A DNA stretch of 64,000 nt from Streptomyces rubiginosohelvolus (GTDB lineage Bacteria > Actinomycetota > Actinomycetes > Streptomycetales > Streptomycetaceae), in the NCBI RefSeq assembly GCF_014649875.1, contig NZ_BMTW01000011.1:62001-126000 (forward strand), in the 5' to 3' direction. The notes below the pieces were generated by a model. It was not told the DNA's origin and made no database searches. It saw nothing but the letters and a program-made list of their open reading frames with translations. Positions 41,033-50,087 of the stretch are shown here, in pieces (position 1 is the first letter of the stretch; the number at the start of each line of letters is the position of its first letter). The position numbers and the translations under genes are program-made.

Positions 41033-43480
41033 TCAGAGCAGCAGCCGCCAGAGATGGTCGGCCGTCCCGTTGTCGTCGTACTGCACGACGTGCGCGCTGT
41101 CGGCGGTGGACATCCCGTCCACGCCGAGCACCTTGTCCGAGTTCCGGTTGCGGATCCGGTACCAGCCGCCCCCGTCCGGCACGAGCTGCCACAGGTGGTC
41201 GGCGGTGTCGTTGTCGTCGAACTGGACGACGTGCGCGCTGTTCGCGGTGGACATCAGGTCGACGCCCAGCACCTTGCCCGAGTGCCGGTTGCGGATCCGG
41301 TACCAGCCGTCGCCGTTGGCGACCAGCCGCCACAGATGGTCCGCCGTGCCGGTGTCGCCGAACTGCACCACGTGGGCGCTGTTCGCGGTCGACATGCCGT
41401 CCACGCCGAGCACTTTGCCGGAGTGCCGGTTGGCGATCCGGTACCACCGGTCCGCGAGCCACGGTTCGGCGTTCGGGGCGGCCGTCGGGAACGACGTGAT
41501 CCGCAGCCGGGCCGCGCCCATCGGGACGAGGGTGACCTCCTCGACCGGCTCCGTCGAGCGCGCCGGGCTCGGCTGGAGGGGCGCCACCACGTGCTCGTGG
41601 TCCGCCGTCCACTCGGGGATGCGGCGGGCGCGGGCGGTCATGGTGAGCGGGGTGCCGTCCAGCGTGAACGGGTTGTCGCCGGGGGCCCGGCCCGTGGAGC
41701 GGTGGCGCAGGGACGCGGCCGGCCGGGCGCTGTCCAGGACGAGACCGTAGTTCCACGGGCTCGTGGCGTGGACCGCGTACTCCGGGAAGGTGTCACTGCC
41801 GCCGATCCGCTCGTACTCCTCCCCGATCCGCAGGGAGTACGTGAGCGGCCCGTGGTCCACGCTGACGGAGTCGTGGTTCTCCGCCCAGGTGCGTACGGTG
41901 GTCCGCTGCGGCAGCCGCAGGGTGACCCGGTCGCCGCTGGACCAGGTCCGCTCGATCCGGGTGAAGGCCGGACCTGCGGGCGCGGCGACCCGCTGCCCGT
42001 TGACCCGGACGTCAGGCTCGGCGCACCAGGCAGGGACGCGCAGGACGAGCGGGAAGGCCAGCGGCTTCGGGGCGGTCAGGGTGAGCTCGACCGTGTCCGT
42101 GAAGGGGTAGCCGGTCTCCTCGACGAACGTCACCTCTGTTCCGTCCGCGACCTTCGCGGTGACCTCGCTGGGCGCGTACATCGCCGCCGCGAGCCCGCCG
42201 TCGGGGGTGGCGAGCCACAGCTCCTCGGTGAAGTACGGCCAGCCCATGCCGTAGTTGTGGGGGCAGCAGCGGTACTGGTCCACGCCCGGCAGATACGCCA
42301 GCATCGCGAACGGGTTCTGGAACTGGCGGTCGCGCTTGGGCTCGTTGTCCAGGTCCACGCTGTTGGCGCAGGTGATGTAGTGCACCGCCTTGCCCGACGG
42401 GTCGAGCGAGGCCGGCAGCGAGTTGAACGCCAGCTCCTCGCAGCGGTCGGCCCACAGCGGGTCCCCGGTGATCCGGGTGAGCAGCTGGTGGCTCGCCATG
42501 AACTCGACGATCCCGCAGGTCTCGAAGCCCTGGCGGGGGTCGCCGTGCCCGGGCCGGGCGTTCTCGTCGCCGGCGAACCCGCCGCCGGGGAACTGCCCGT
42601 AGGCGTCCATGGCCTTCGTGTACGTGCCGTAGGTGTTCCGGGTGTCGGTGGCCGAGCCGCTGCGCAGCGCGAACTGGGCGGGCTCCCGGAAGCCCTGGGC
42701 GATGTTCACGTTGTGCGGGTTGACCAGGTTGTCGCCCCAGTCGGCCCCGTACCGGTGGATCTTGTCGACGAGGTCCAGGAGGAAGGCGTCGCCGGTCCGG
42801 TTGTAGAGCCACATGACGCTGTCCAGGCCGTCGCCCCAGCGCAGGGCGATCCAGCTGGTGTCGAAAGCTCCCGGGCCCTGGGCGTTCATGTAGCGGAAGA
42901 AACGGCTGAGGAAAGGGATGATCCGGTTGTCCTCCGTGTACTCCTGCCAGGAGCGCAGGGCCTGGATCAGGGGGAGGAACGGCCAGAAGTCGGGCCCGCC
43001 GTTGAGCGAGGTCCGCAGCGCCTTCGGGCCGAAGAAGCCGTCGCTCTGGCCGGTGGCGAGGATCGCGTCCATCCAGCGGCGGGTGGTGGCCAGCGCGGTC
43101 GCGTCACCGGTGACGATCGCGAGATCGGCGTAACCGCGCAGCCAGTACGGGACTTCCTCCCAGCCGCCCCGGTCTGGGCGGACCCAGCCGGTGGCCGTGA
43201 AGTCGAGGAAGTGCGAGAACTCCTCGTACCGGCCGCACAGCCCCTCCAGTTGGAGCTTCAGCTGTCCGGCCAGCCAGCCGTGCGCCGTCACCTTCCCCGG
43301 GGGCAGCTTCAGGAAGGCGGTGGGGTGCAACGGGGCGGCGTTGGGGGAGTAGTGGCCGCCCCGGGCGGCCTGGACCCGGTGGCGGTCGGGCGTGGCGGCG
43401 GTCGCCCACCGGCTCGTGACGCCGGTGGCGACGGCGGTGGCCACCGCGGTGGTGATGAGCTGCCTGCGGTTCAGGGGCAT
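41033..43480 (-). CDS. GH127 beta-L-arabinofuranosidase with three ricin-like repeats
   Basis: 815-residue exported enzyme of the DUF1680/GH127 family. The N-terminus NRRQLIT followed by a hydrophobic stretch suggests Tat or Sec export. The catalytic zinc/cysteine site is in place: Glu320 and Cys322 (FETCGIVEF), Cys405-Cys406 (YRCCPHN), with the same spacing as Glu338/Cys340 and Cys417/Cys418 of HypBA1; Glu306 is a candidate acid/base. The last 137 residues are three near-identical 47-residue ricin-type sugar-binding units. It releases L-arabinofuranose from plant glycans. AGGAGCC precedes the ATG. A CAACGTTA element 205 bases upstream suggests control by the nearby LacI protein. Confidence 0.92.
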   Translation of the reverse strand: MPLNRRQLITTAVATAVATGVTSRWATAATPDRHRVQAARGGHYSPNAAPLHPTAFLKLPPGKVTAHGWLAGQLKLQLEGLCGRYEEFSHFLDFTATGWVRPDRGGWEEVPYWLRGYADLAIVTGDATALATTRRWMDAILATGQSDGFFGPKALRTSLNGGPDFWPFLPLIQALRSWQEYTEDNRIIPFLSRFFRYMNAQGPGAFDTSWIALRWGDGLDSVMWLYNRTGDAFLLDLVDKIHRYGADWGDNLVNPHNVNIAQGFREPAQFALRSGSATDTRNTYGTYTKAMDAYGQFPGGGFAGDENARPGHGDPRQGFETCGIVEFMASHQLLTRITGDPLWADRCEELAFNSLPASLDPSGKAVHYITCANSVDLDNEPKRDRQFQNPFAMLAYLPGVDQYRCCPHNYGMGWPYFTEELWLATPDGGLAAAMYAPSEVTAKVADGTEVTFVEETGYPFTDTVELTLTAPKPLAFPLVLRVPAWCAEPDVRVNGQRVAAPAGPAFTRIERTWSSGDRVTLRLPQRTTVRTWAENHDSVSVDHGPLTYSLRIGEEYERIGGSDTFPEYAVHATSPWNYGLVLDSARPAASLRHRSTGRAPGDNPFTLDGTPLTMTARARRIPEWTADHEHVVAPLQPSPARSTEPVEEVTLVPMGAARLRITSFPTAAPNAEPWLADRWYRIANRHSGKVLGVDGMSTANSAHVVQFGDTGTADHLWRLVANGDGWYRIRNRHSGKVLGVDLMSTANSAHVVQFDDNDTADHLWQLVPDGGGWYRIRNRNSDKVLGVDGMSTADSAHVVQYDDNGTADHLWRLLL
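41036..41446 (-). repeat. Three tandem 141-bp units encoding ricin-like lectin repeats
   Basis: Units of 47, 47 and 43 codons, each starting WYRI and containing KVLGVD and AHVVQ. The units differ by only a few residues (for example VDGMST versus VDLMST). The usual QxW motif is replaced by HLW. They form the C-terminal lectin part of the GH127 enzyme. Confidence 0.85.
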
Positions 43481-43684
43481 CGGTGCGGCTCCTGCTCTCG
43501 GCCGCGGCCGCCTGTGCCGCGGCCGGGCTCGGTGGGGGTGGCTGCACGGCACGGTGGCCGTGCAGGGCGGGGCTGCCGGTGGTACGCACGTGACCTGAGG
43601 TGCGGGGCGGAGCGGCGGGCCGAACGGCCGGGCGCATGCCGAGGACCGCCGTCGCGCGGCGGGGCGGTCGGACAAGAGCTGTTC

Positions 43685-43698
43685 TTGCAACGTTAGAA
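43685..43698. promoter_or_regulatory. Candidate LacI operator upstream of GH127 gene
   Basis: TTGCAACGTTAGAA, centred on the CG that is typical of LacI-family operators. It shares CAACGTTA with the element at 43865-43878 read on the other strand. It lies 205 bases upstream of the GH127 start. Confidence 0.6.
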
Positions 43699-43840
43699 AT
43701 CAGGCGTCCGGCGGTATGACAGCACGGTGTCGGGCGGGTGTCCAGACCCCGCGCAGAGCCTGTGCCGCGCGGCGGGTCGCCGGTCGCGGAGCGGCCTGGG
43801 CGGTCGGCCGACACTTTTTGGAAACGCATCGACAACGCTC

Positions 43841-43868
43841 TTGCCGCCCGTGCCGCACCGCCTATATA
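43841..43868 (+). promoter_or_regulatory. Promoter for the furanose ABC importer
   Basis: TTGCCG (43841-43846), a 16-base spacer, then TATATA (43863-43868). The LacI-like operator overlaps the -10 and the presumed start site, a classic repression layout. The transcript would have a leader of about 170 bases. Confidence 0.5.
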
Positions 43869-43878
43869 ACGTTGTAAA
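43865..43878. promoter_or_regulatory. Candidate LacI operator overlapping the importer -10 box
   Basis: TATAACGTTGTAAA, which read on the minus strand is TTTACAACGTTATA. It shares CAACGTTA and flanking A/T positions with the element at 43685-43698, in opposite orientation. The LacI regulator encoded at 49013-50044 is the likely ligand. Confidence 0.65.
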
Positions 43879-44047
43879 CCGAGCCGCCGACAGGCTGTGC
43901 AGGCTCTCACGACCGCTGTTCCCGCAGTCCGGAGCAGGGGTGTGAGGAATGCAGTGGCATCAGCTGCCCCGTGGCCGATGCCTCGTCCCGCATGTCCGAC
44001 CGCACGCCGATCAGCGTGCCGTCAACCCGCCAAGGAGCGTTCCGCGC

Positions 44048-45130
44048 ATGATGATCCAGCGTCGATCCCGTACCCTCGCCGTGGCCTGCGTCCTCGCCGC
44101 CACCACGCTGGCCGCCGCCGGCTGCGCCAAGTCGGAGACCTCCAACAACGCGGGCGGCGACAGCAGTCAGGCGGCCCAGGAGGCCAAGACCCCCGAAACC
44201 TCGTCCGGTTCGGGCTGCACGCTGGAGACCTACGGCGCGCCCAAGCTGGACCTGAAGAACGCGGTGGTCGGCTTCTCCCAGTCGGAGAAGGAGGCCAACC
44301 CCTTCCGGATCGCCGAGACCCAGTCCATCAAGGACGAGGCGAAGAAGATCGGCGTCAAGAAGCTCCTCACCACCAACGCCCAGTCCCAGCTGTCCAAGCA
44401 GATCAGCGACATCCAGGACATGCTGTCCCAGGGCGCGCAGTTCCTCATCGTCGCTCCGCTCAACTCCGACGGTCTGGAGCCCGCGTTGAAGGCGGCGGCC
44501 GCCAAGAAGGTCCCCGTCCTCACCATCGACCGCAAGGTCAACTCCACCGCCTGCAAGGACTACGTGGCCTTCCTCGGCTCCGACTTCGTCGAGCAGGGCA
44601 AGCGCGCCGCCGACGCGATGATCAAGGTCACCGGCGGCAAGGGCAAGGTCGCGATCCTGCTCGGCGCCTCCGGCAACAACGTCACCACCGACCGCACCAA
44701 GGGCTTCGTCGACCAGGTCAAGGCGGAGGCCCCCGGGCTGGAGATCGTCGCCCAGCAGACCGGCGAGTTCGCCCGCGACAAGGGCCAGCAGGTCATGGAG
44801 CAGCTCATCCAGTCCAAGCCCGACATCACCGCCGTCTACGCCGAGAACGACGAGATGGGCCTCGGGGCGGTCACCGCGCTGAAGGCGGCCGGCAAGAAGC
44901 CCGGCAAGGACGTCAAGATCGTGTCGGTCGACGGCACCCGCAACGCCGTCCAGGCCCTGGTCAACGGCGAGTACAACGCCGTCATCGAGTCCAACCCGCG
45001 CTTCGGTCCGCTCGCCTTCGCCACCGCGCAGAAGTTCTACGCCGGTGAGGAGATCCCCGAGAACGTCATCATCACCGACCGCGAGTACGACGAGGCCAAC
45101 GCGAAGGAATCGCTCGGCGGAGCGTACTGA
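44048..45130 (+). CDS. Sugar (furanose-type) ABC transporter substrate-binding lipoprotein
   Basis: 360-residue periplasmic-binding-protein-like lipoprotein. Signal peptide with lipobox LAAAGC (Cys26), a Ser/Gly linker, then a ribose-binding-protein-like fold: VVGFSQSEKEANPFRIAETQSIKDEAKK, VPVLTIDRKVN, ILLGASGNNVTTDRTKGF, VYAENDEMGLGAVTALKAAGK. The sequence style (SQxxxxNPFR, RTKGF, NDEMGLGA) is that of YtfQ galactofuranose-binding proteins. First gene of an SBP-ATPase-permease-permease operon beside a GH127 arabinofuranosidase, so L-arabinofuranose or D-galactofuranose is the probable cargo. AAGGAGCG lies ten bases upstream of the ATG. Confidence 0.92.
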   Translation: MMIQRRSRTLAVACVLAATTLAAAGCAKSETSNNAGGDSSQAAQEAKTPETSSGSGCTLETYGAPKLDLKNAVVGFSQSEKEANPFRIAETQSIKDEAKKIGVKKLLTTNAQSQLSKQISDIQDMLSQGAQFLIVAPLNSDGLEPALKAAAAKKVPVLTIDRKVNSTACKDYVAFLGSDFVEQGKRAADAMIKVTGGKGKVAILLGASGNNVTTDRTKGFVDQVKAEAPGLEIVAQQTGEFARDKGQQVMEQLIQSKPDITAVYAENDEMGLGAVTALKAAGKKPGKDVKIVSVDGTRNAVQALVNGEYNAVIESNPRFGPLAFATAQKFYAGEEIPENVIITDREYDEANAKESLGGAY

Positions 45131-45182
45131 CCCGGCCGGCGCTCCCACCGGAACCCGCACCGGCACTCCGACCGGCACTCCG

Positions 45183-45226
45183 GCCGCCGCCTCGACCCCG
45201 GGCCTCCCCCGGGGCGACGCGGCGGC
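45183..45226 (+). terminator. Intercistronic hairpin between binding protein and ATPase genes
   Basis: Arms 45183-45202 and 45208-45226 pair over about 18 bases with a mismatch and a bulge, and a 5-base loop. Hairpins after the binding-protein gene of ABC operons commonly protect its mRNA and lower expression of downstream genes, giving excess binding protein. Confidence 0.55.
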
Positions 45227-45263
45227 CCGGGACCGTTCCCGTACCACCGGAAGGCCAGGATTC

Positions 45264-46949
45264 ATGGCACCCACCCACGCGACACCCTCGCACCCGGAGA
45301 CCTCCGGGGCCGGGGTCGCTGTCGCCGAACCCGTCCTCGAAGCCCGCTCCGTGAGCAAGCGGTTCCCGGGCGTCGTCGCCCTGGACGACGTCTCCTTCGC
45401 CCTGCGCGCGGGCGAGGTCCACGCGCTCGTCGGCGAGAACGGGGCCGGCAAGTCCACCCTCATCAAGGTTCTCACCGGCGTCTACCAGAGCGACGAGGGC
45501 GAGGTGCGCGTCAGCGGCGAACCCGTCCGCTTCGCCCGCCCCTTCGAGGCGCAGCAGGCCGGGATCTCCACCATCTACCAGGAGGTGAACCTCGTCCCGC
45601 TGATGAGCGTGGCGCGCAACATCTTCCTGGGCCGGGAGCCGAAGAACCGTTTCGGGCTCATCGACTTCCCCCGGATGAACCGCGAGACCACCGAACTCCT
45701 CGACGGCTTCGGCGTCCGCGTCGACCCCAAGCGGCCCCTGCACACCCTCGGCATCGGCACCCAGCAGATGGTCGCCCTCGCCCGCGCCGTCTCCGTACAG
45801 GCGCAGGTCGTCATCATGGACGAGCCGACCTCCTCGCTGGAGCCCCGCGAGGTCGAGACCCTGTTCCGGGTCATCGAGAACCTGCGCGGCCAGGGCATCG
45901 CCGTCCTCTACGTCAGCCACCGCATGGACGAGCTCTACCGCATCTGCGACCGGGTCACCGTGCTGCGCGACGGCCGCCACATCCACACCGGCGAACTCGC
46001 CCCGCTGGAACGCATGCAGCTCGTGTCGATGATGCTCGGCCGCGACATGGCCGAGGTCCGCCGCGACGGCCTCACCGGCTTCGCCGCCGAGGGCCACGAC
46101 GCGGCCCGCACCCCCGTCCTCACCGCGACCGGCCTCGACCGGCGTCATCAACTGCACGACATATCCGTGGAGTTGTACGCCGGTGAGGTGCTGGGACTCG
46201 GCGGTCTGCTGGGCTCCGGGCGCAGCGAGACCGCGAAGGCGCTGACCGGAGCGCTGCCCCTGGACGGCGGGGAGATCACCGTCGACGGCAAGCGCATCGG
46301 CCGCCCGACCCCGGCCGCCGCTATCCGCGCGGGCATCAGCATGCTCCCCGAGGACCGCAAGGCCGAGGGCATCGTCCCCGGGCTCTCCGTCCGCGAGAAC
46401 ATCGTGCTCGCCGCCATGCCGCGGCTCTCCAAGGCCGGGATCGTCTCCCGCGCCAAGCAGGACCGCATCGTCGACATCTTCATGAAGCGACTGCGGATCA
46501 AGGCGTCCAGCCCCGAACAGAAGGTCGGCGAACTCTCCGGCGGCAACCAGCAGAAGGTGCTGCTCGCCCGCTGGCTCTGCCTGGAGCCCAAGGTGCTGCT
46601 GCTCGACGAGCCCACCCGGGGCATCGACGTCGGCGCCAAGGCCGAGGTGCAGTCCCTCATCGACGAACTCGCCCGCGAAGGGCTCGCCGTGCTGCTGATC
46701 TCCTCCGACATCGAGGAGCTGATCGAGGGCGCCGACCGCATCGTCGTCCTGCGCGGCGGCGCGGTCGCCGGTGAACTCGCCGGCGACGAGGTGGACGAGA
46801 GCCGCCTCCTCGAAGTGCTCGCCGACCACACGCCCGGCGCCGTCCCCGCCGACCGCACGCCCGACGATCACACCCCCGGCGCCGCGCCCGCACACCCCGT
46901 GCCCGAACCCGGCGGGAAGGTCCCGGCCGGCCAGGAGGACCCCCGATGA
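45264..46949 (+). CDS. Sugar ABC transporter ATPase, duplicated (RbsA/YtfR-like)
   Basis: 561 residues with two nucleotide-binding domains. The first has Walker A GENGAGKST, MDEPTSSLEPREVE and the Q-loop region IYQEVNLVP. The second has a degenerate Walker A (GGLLGSGRSET) but a full signature LSGGNQQK and LLLDEPTRGIDVG, as in ribose/galactofuranose-type ATPases. The C-terminal tail is Pro/His-rich and probably disordered. It powers the two permeases encoded directly downstream; its stop overlaps the first permease start (ATGA). The ATG has AGGA upstream. Confidence 0.95.
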   Translation: MAPTHATPSHPETSGAGVAVAEPVLEARSVSKRFPGVVALDDVSFALRAGEVHALVGENGAGKSTLIKVLTGVYQSDEGEVRVSGEPVRFARPFEAQQAGISTIYQEVNLVPLMSVARNIFLGREPKNRFGLIDFPRMNRETTELLDGFGVRVDPKRPLHTLGIGTQQMVALARAVSVQAQVVIMDEPTSSLEPREVETLFRVIENLRGQGIAVLYVSHRMDELYRICDRVTVLRDGRHIHTGELAPLERMQLVSMMLGRDMAEVRRDGLTGFAAEGHDAARTPVLTATGLDRRHQLHDISVELYAGEVLGLGGLLGSGRSETAKALTGALPLDGGEITVDGKRIGRPTPAAAIRAGISMLPEDRKAEGIVPGLSVRENIVLAAMPRLSKAGIVSRAKQDRIVDIFMKRLRIKASSPEQKVGELSGGNQQKVLLARWLCLEPKVLLLDEPTRGIDVGAKAEVQSLIDELAREGLAVLLISSDIEELIEGADRIVVLRGGAVAGELAGDEVDESRLLEVLADHTPGAVPADRTPDDHTPGAAPAHPVPEPGGKVPAGQEDPR

Positions 46950-47920
46950 CCACCCAGGCCACCCTGCCACGCCCCGCGAAGCCGCTGGCCCGGCTCCGCG
47001 ACCCCGCCTGGTACCAGGAGTACGGGGTGTACGCGGCCGTCGCCGTCGTGCTGCTGTTCAACGCCCTGTTCACCGAACACTTCATGACGGCCGACAACCT
47101 GCGCACCCAGCTCGTCCAGGTCGCGCCCATCGTGATCGTCGCGCTCGGCATGGCCCTGGTCATCGGCACCGAGGGCATCGACCTCTCCGTCGGCTCCACC
47201 ATGGCACTCGCCGCCGCCCTGCTGCCGCTCTACCTCGGTTACGGACTGGTCCCCGCGCTCCTGATCGCCCTGCTCGCCGGGGCGGTGGTCGGCGCGATCA
47301 ACGGGACGCTCGTCTCCCTCGTCGGGCTGCAACCCATCGTCGCCACGCTCGCCCTGTTCGTCGGCGGCCGGGGGCTCGCCCTCGTCATGGCGGACGGCCA
47401 GCTCAAGCAGATCGTCAACCCGGACATCCTCGCGCTCGGCACCGGCTCCTTCCTCGGCATCCCGACGGTCGTCCTCATCGCGGGCGTCCTCGCGCTGGCC
47501 GTCGCGTTCCTGGTGCAGCGCACCACCTTCGGCCGGCAGATCGTCGCCATCGGCGGCAACCGCTCGGCCTCCGCCCTGTCCGGACTGCCCGTCAAGCGCG
47601 TCCTGATCGGCGTCTACATCCTCTGCGGGGTGATGGCCGCCCTCGCCGGCATCCTCGCCACCGCGCGGCTCACCGCCAGCGACCCGTCATCCCTCGGCAC
47701 GCTCATGGAGCTGTCCGCCATCACGGCGGTCGTCGTCGGCGGCACCCCGCTGAACGGCGGCTCCATCCGCGTGCTCGGGACCGTCGCCGGAGCCCTGCTG
47801 ATGCAGCTGCTGCGCGCCACCCTCGTCAAGCACGACCTGCCCGACTCCACCGCACAGATCGCCCAGGCGGCCATCATCATCGCCGCCGTCTACGTCGCCC
47901 GGGAGCGTAGGTCCCGATGA
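46946..47920 (+). CDS. Sugar ABC transporter permease (YtfT-like)
   Basis: 324-residue BPD_transp_2-type permease with about eight to ten membrane spans (AAVAVVLLFNALF, PIVIVALGMALVIGTEGIDLSVGSTMALAAALLP). The motif GTEGIDLSVGS is the family signature. It pairs with the second permease as a heterodimer, as in YtfT/YjfF. ATGA overlap with the ATPase gene, and a second ATGA overlap with the next permease at 47917-47920, show coupled translation. Confidence 0.94.
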   Translation: MTTQATLPRPAKPLARLRDPAWYQEYGVYAAVAVVLLFNALFTEHFMTADNLRTQLVQVAPIVIVALGMALVIGTEGIDLSVGSTMALAAALLPLYLGYGLVPALLIALLAGAVVGAINGTLVSLVGLQPIVATLALFVGGRGLALVMADGQLKQIVNPDILALGTGSFLGIPTVVLIAGVLALAVAFLVQRTTFGRQIVAIGGNRSASALSGLPVKRVLIGVYILCGVMAALAGILATARLTASDPSSLGTLMELSAITAVVVGGTPLNGGSIRVLGTVAGALLMQLLRATLVKHDLPDSTAQIAQAAIIIAAVYVARERRSR

Positions 47921-48966
47921 ACAAGACCACACCGGCCACCGTGCCCGCGGCCGAGGCCCCGGCGCCCCTGAAAAGCGCCCCCTCGCGCCCCGAACCCCGC
48001 CCCGAGCGCTCCACCGGCTCCCGGATCGGGGAACTCGTCCAGCGCCAGGGCGTCCTCGCGGTCCTGCTGACCGTGATCCTCATCGCCTCGTTCGTCTACC
48101 CGACGTTCGCCAGCCTCGACAACGCGCGGGGCGTCACCGTCCAGGCGTCGTTCCTCGCGATCGTCGCGCTCGGCATGACGCTCGTCATCATCACGGGCGG
48201 TATCGACCTCTCCGTCGGCTCCGTCTTCGCCCTCGGCGGTGTCCTCGCCGCCTGGGCCTCCCAATGGGGCTTCCTCGCCGCCCTGCTCGTGCCCCTGGTG
48301 GTCTGCGGCGCGATCGGCCTGGTCAACGGTCTGCTCATCGCCCGCGCCAACATGGCCCCCTTCATCGTGACGCTCGCCAGTCTCCTCGCGGCGCGCGGCA
48401 TGCTGCTCGCCTTCACCGACGAGGGCGCCACCACCTATCTGGTGCCCAAGGACTCCGCCTTCGCCGAGCTGGGCCAGGGCAGCGTCTGGGGCTTCGGCTA
48501 TCCGATCCTCATCGCGCTGGCCCTCTTCGGGGCGGGCGGCCTGCTCCTCCAGCGGACCTCGTTCGGGCAGACGCTGTTCGCGGTCGGCGGCAGCAGCGAC
48601 GCGGCGACCCTCATGGGGCTGCCCGTCGCCCGGACGAAGATCCTCGTCTACACCCTCAGCGGGCTGCTCGCCGGACTCGCCGGAGCGCTCAACGCCGCCC
48701 GCCTCTCCTCCGGCGTCACCATCGTCGGCGTCGGCATGGAACTGGACGCGATCTCCGCCGTCGTCATCGGCGGCACCCTCCTCATCGGCGGGGCGGGCTC
48801 GATCAGCGGCACCCTCTGGGGCGTCCTGCTGCTCGCCGTGATCCAGAACCTGATCAACCAGATCGGCTCGCTCAACTCCTCGTACCAGTCGGTGGTCAGC
48901 GGCGGCTTCCTTATCGTTGTCGTGGTGGCGCAGCGTTACCTCGCACGCAGCCGGAGAACCACCTGA
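47917..48966 (+). CDS. Sugar ABC transporter permease (YjfF-like)
   Basis: 349-residue BPD_transp_2-type permease: GVLAVLLTVILIASFVYPTF, MTLVIITGGIDLSVGSVFALGG and VIGGTLLIGGAGSISGTLWG. A Pro/Ala-rich N-terminal extension of about 45 residues precedes the first span. Second membrane subunit of the furanose importer; ATGA overlap with the upstream permease. It ends 46 bases before the LacI gene, which may be co-transcribed. Confidence 0.94.
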   Translation: MNKTTPATVPAAEAPAPLKSAPSRPEPRPERSTGSRIGELVQRQGVLAVLLTVILIASFVYPTFASLDNARGVTVQASFLAIVALGMTLVIITGGIDLSVGSVFALGGVLAAWASQWGFLAALLVPLVVCGAIGLVNGLLIARANMAPFIVTLASLLAARGMLLAFTDEGATTYLVPKDSAFAELGQGSVWGFGYPILIALALFGAGGLLLQRTSFGQTLFAVGGSSDAATLMGLPVARTKILVYTLSGLLAGLAGALNAARLSSGVTIVGVGMELDAISAVVIGGTLLIGGAGSISGTLWGVLLLAVIQNLINQIGSLNSSYQSVVSGGFLIVVVVAQRYLARSRRTT

Positions 48967-49012
48967 GCCGTACGGATCGGGCCCAGTCGAACCAAGAAAA
49001 ACAAGGAGTGCC

Positions 49013-50044
49013 GTGGGCGTCAGCCTCAAGGACGTAGCTCAACGGGCGGGCGTGTCCATCAAGACCGTGTCGAACGTGGTCAACAACTACCAGCACGTCA
49101 CCCCGAAGATGCGGGCCAAGGTGCAGCAGGCGATCGACGAGCTCGGCTACCGGCCGAACCTCACCGCCCGTCATCTGCGCAAGGGCCGCACCGGCATCAT
49201 CGCGCTGGCCGTCCCCGAGTTCGGCAACCCGTACTTCGCGGAGCTGGCCGGCGAGGTCGTCGACGCGGCGGCCCGGCACGACTACACCGTCCTGGTCGAC
49301 CACACGGCGGGCCAGCGCGAGAAGGAGCTGCTGGTCTGCCAGGGATTCCGCTCCCACGTCATCGACGGGCTCATCCTCAGCCCCATCCACCTGGAGACCG
49401 AGGACCTGATGGCCCGCACCGAGACCGCGCCGCTGGTGCTGCTCGGCGAACGCGAGTACGAGGCCCCGTACGACCACATCGCCATCGACAACGTGGCCGC
49501 CGCCCGCGAGGCCGTCGCCCACCTCATCGCGCTGGGCCACCGGCGTATCGCCTTCCTCGGATCCCGCACCGGGCGGGAACGCCAGCCCGCCCACCTCCGG
49601 CTGCGCGGCTGGCGCGAGGAGCTGGCCGCCTGCGGCATCACCCCCGACGAGTCCCTGGTCGTCGTCACCGACGGCTACGGCCGTGAGGACGGGGCCGCCG
49701 CGATGGCCTCCCTCCTCGACCGGGGGGAGCGTCCCGACGCGGTGTTCGCGTACAACGACCTGATCGCGATCGGGGCCATGCGCACCATCACCGAACGCGG
49801 CCTCACCGTCCCGGACGACATCGCCGTCGTCGGCTTCGACGACATCGAGGAGAGCCGGTACGGGGCCACCACGCTCACCACCATCGCCCCGGACAAGGCG
49901 GCCATCGCCCGGCTCGCCGTCGACAGCCTCGTCGAACGCCTCGCCGGCACCCCGGTCGCCGAACCCCGGCGGCCCCGCCCCGGCTACCGCCTCGTCGTCC
50001 GCGAATCCACCACGCCCCGCGATGCCTCCGGCCCAGCGAGCTGA
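49013..50044 (+). CDS. LacI-family transcriptional repressor of the furanose operon
   Basis: 343 residues. The N-terminal HTH (VSLKDVAQRAGVSIKTVSNVVNN, 3-25) and hinge helix (ELGYRPNLTARHLRKGRTG) are canonical. The sensor domain has ALAVPEFGNPYFAELAGEVV, HTAGQREKELL, DNVAAAREAVAHLIALGHRRIAFLG and a C-terminal VVGFDDIEESRY. Sugar binding should release DNA. GTG start with AAGGAG close upstream. It sits after the second permease and before aldose epimerase, and CAACGTTA operators lie upstream of the importer and of GH127, so autocontrol of the island is likely. Confidence 0.95.
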   Translation: MGVSLKDVAQRAGVSIKTVSNVVNNYQHVTPKMRAKVQQAIDELGYRPNLTARHLRKGRTGIIALAVPEFGNPYFAELAGEVVDAAARHDYTVLVDHTAGQREKELLVCQGFRSHVIDGLILSPIHLETEDLMARTETAPLVLLGEREYEAPYDHIAIDNVAAAREAVAHLIALGHRRIAFLGSRTGRERQPAHLRLRGWREELAACGITPDESLVVVTDGYGREDGAAAMASLLDRGERPDAVFAYNDLIAIGAMRTITERGLTVPDDIAVVGFDDIEESRYGATTLTTIAPDKAAIARLAVDSLVERLAGTPVAEPRRPRPGYRLVVRESTTPRDASGPAS

Positions 50045-50087
50045 CGCACCCTCGCGAGGCCCCTTCCGCACCCCCAAGGAACTCCTC

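Larger units (their letters stand above)
43481..44047. other. Divergent control region between GH127 gene and furanose importer
   Basis: 567 bases without a credible gene. It holds two LacI-type elements (43685-43698 and 43865-43878), a promoter-like TTGCCG-N16-TATATA for the importer, and an AT-richer stretch around 43800-43880. The rest is GC-rich leader of the two operons; frames open there are not protein-like. Confidence 0.7.
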
